Positions 5,744-6,618 of a stretch of DNA of 6,618 nucleotides are shown here, one piece after another. A program made the translations under genes and the position numbers. Within the stretch, counting starts at the first letter, position 1, and each line of letters opens with the position of its first letter. A model generated the notes under the pieces. That model was not told the DNA's origin and searched no databases. It was given only the letters and a program-made list of their open reading frames with translations. Source of the stretch: an uncultured Methylococcaceae bacterium (GTDB lineage: Bacteria > Pseudomonadota > Gammaproteobacteria > Methylococcales > Methylomonadaceae); the NCBI GenBank assembly GCA_913009515.1, contig CAJVYO010000098.1:1-6618 (forward strand), in the 5' to 3' direction.

Positions 5744-6618
5744 ATGAGATCGTTATTTTTGAAAGTACTAATGGTGAAATTCAAGTACAGCTTGAACAGG
5801 AAACGGTTTGGTTGAGTCAAGCTGTCATGGCAGAGTTATTCGATACTTCAACGGATAATATAAGTCTGCATCTAAAAAAAATTTATAGTGATGGAGAATT
5901 GGAAGAAAGTTCAACTACCGAGGATTACTCGGTAGTTCGTCAAGAGGGAAATAGGCAGGTTAAACGTCAGATTAAACACTATAATTTAGATGCCATTATT
6001 TCTGTCGGATACCGTGTACACAGCAAAATGGCGACTCGTTTTCGCCAATGGGCAACTAAGTTATTAAAACAACATCTAACTCAAGGTTACACACTAAATA
6101 AACAGCGTTTTGAAGACAATGCACTTGAATTAGAAGCCGCCCTAAAACTCATCAAAAAAGCATCGCTTTCACCTGAACTTAATAGTGATACGGGCAGAGG
6201 CTTAGTTGAAATAGTCAGCCGCTACACACAAACCTTTTTATGGTTACAGCGTTATGATGAAGGTTTATTAAACGAACCTAACGGCAATGTGGGTGGGCAA
6301 TTACAAGGCTTTATGCAAGCCAGCCAATCATTGGCTGAATTAAAGCAAAGCTTAATAAAACGCGGTGAAGCGACTGATTTATTCGCAAAACCGCGCGGCG
6401 ATGGTTTAGCGACCTTATTGGGTAATTTAGAGCAAACGGTTTTTGGTGAGCCAGCCTATCCAACCATACAAAGCAAAGCCGCCCATCTGCTTTATTTTGT
6501 GGTTAAAAATCACCCTTTTGCGGATGGTAATAAACGCAGTGGCGCATTTTTATTCGTGGATTTCTTACACCGTAATCATCATTTGCTCAACGCGCAAAAT
6601 CAACCCATTATTAATGAC
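5740..6618 (+). CDS. RhuM family protein with C-terminal Fic/Doc domain (3' end outside window)
   Basis: The frame is open for 293 codons from the ATG at 5740 to the right edge, with no stop. The start overlaps the hsdM stop as ATGA, so translation is coupled; AGG at 5728-5730 is 9 nt upstream. The RhuM-type N-terminal half includes TVWLSQAVMAELF (22-34, helix-turn-helix-like), HYNLDAIISVGYRV (80-93) and FRQWATKLLKQHL (101-113). A helical stretch follows (about 125-205), then a Fic/Doc fold with motif HPFADGNKRSGAF (258-270). Fic proteins AMPylate or otherwise modify proteins, and Doc phosphorylates EF-Tu. Here H258 and the DGNKR loop are present, but Lys replaces the second Gly of the Fic GNGR and the second Arg is absent, nearer to Doc; the reaction is therefore uncertain. 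RhuM was named from a Salmonella pathogenicity island gene, and I recall relatives beside type I hsd genes. It is likely a toxin-like or regulatory part of this locus. Confidence 0.88.
   Translation, partial: MNEIVIFESTNGEIQVQLEQETVWLSQAVMAELFDTSTDNISLHLKKIYSDGELEESSTTEDYSVVRQEGNRQVKRQIKHYNLDAIISVGYRVHSKMATRFRQWATKLLKQHLTQGYTLNKQRFEDNALELEAALKLIKKASLSPELNSDTGRGLVEIVSRYTQTFLWLQRYDEGLLNEPNGNVGGQLQGFMQASQSLAELKQSLIKRGEATDLFAKPRGDGLATLLGNLEQTVFGEPAYPTIQSKAAHLLYFVVKNHPFADGNKRSGAFLFVDFLHRNHHLLNAQNQPIIND
5913..5937 (+). repeat. Perfect 10-bp inverted repeat inside the RhuM-Fic gene
   Basis: AACTACCGAG (5913-5922) and CTCGGTAGTT (5928-5937) are exact reverse complements separated by the 5-nt loop GATTA. 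The stem encodes part of residues 58-66 (STTEDYSVV) of the RhuM domain. A perfect stem this long in coding sequence should fold in mRNA. No U-run follows, so it is not an intrinsic terminator. It may lower expression of downstream genes, be a protein-binding site, or mark an old small palindromic insertion. Confidence 0.7.

Noticed and set aside
5744..5815. ATG at 5744 directly after the hsdM stop as the next gene start
   Set aside because: That frame meets a stop after about 23 codons, whereas the frame from 5740 stays open to the window edge and encodes a recognisable family.
1..6618. tRNA genes, attachment sites, insertion sequences or CRISPR repeats bordering the defence locus
   Set aside because: Read by eye on both strands, no cloverleaf, terminal inverted repeats with transposase or regularly spaced repeats were seen; the right border lies outside the window.

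Overview
The window looks like chromosomal DNA from an AT-rich gammaproteobacterium-like organism. The clues are the C-terminus of a gammaproteobacterial-type TsaD, a YbbK-like NfeD protein and coding sequence rich in TTA, ATT and AAA codons. The genus cannot be fixed from the sequence alone; methanotroph or sulfur-oxidiser lineages would fit the composition, but that is a guess.

Left part (1-1020), ordinary chromosomal genes: the last 59 codons of tsaD (plus strand); a small two-helix membrane protein on the minus strand whose stop overlaps the tsaD stop tail to tail; and, diverging from it across an 85-bp gap, a three-helix NfeD-family protein. The stomatin-type partner that often follows such an NfeD gene is not found next to it.

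Right part (1076-6618), a defence island on the plus strand. It is a type I restriction-modification locus resembling the EcoAI/EcoEI (type IB) family, with two toxin-like modules embedded in it: hsdR (805 aa), a Phd/YefM antitoxin and VapC-type PIN toxin pair with its own candidate promoter and operator, hsdM (490 aa), then a RhuM-Fic/Doc gene that overlaps hsdM by ATGA and runs off the right edge. hsdS, needed for target recognition, is not in the window and is expected downstream.

How they may work together: HsdR cleaves DNA lacking the proper adenine methylation, HsdM methylates it, and both need HsdS. The PIN toxin and the Fic-type protein could stabilise the locus or act as a second, abortive layer of defence. 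hsdM starts only 20 bp after vapC, so it is probably transcribed at least partly from the toxin-antitoxin promoter. This would tie methylase supply to antitoxin autoregulation; it is an inference. No RNA genes, insertion sequences, CRISPR arrays or origins were seen, and no stretch of 300 bases lacks a gene.
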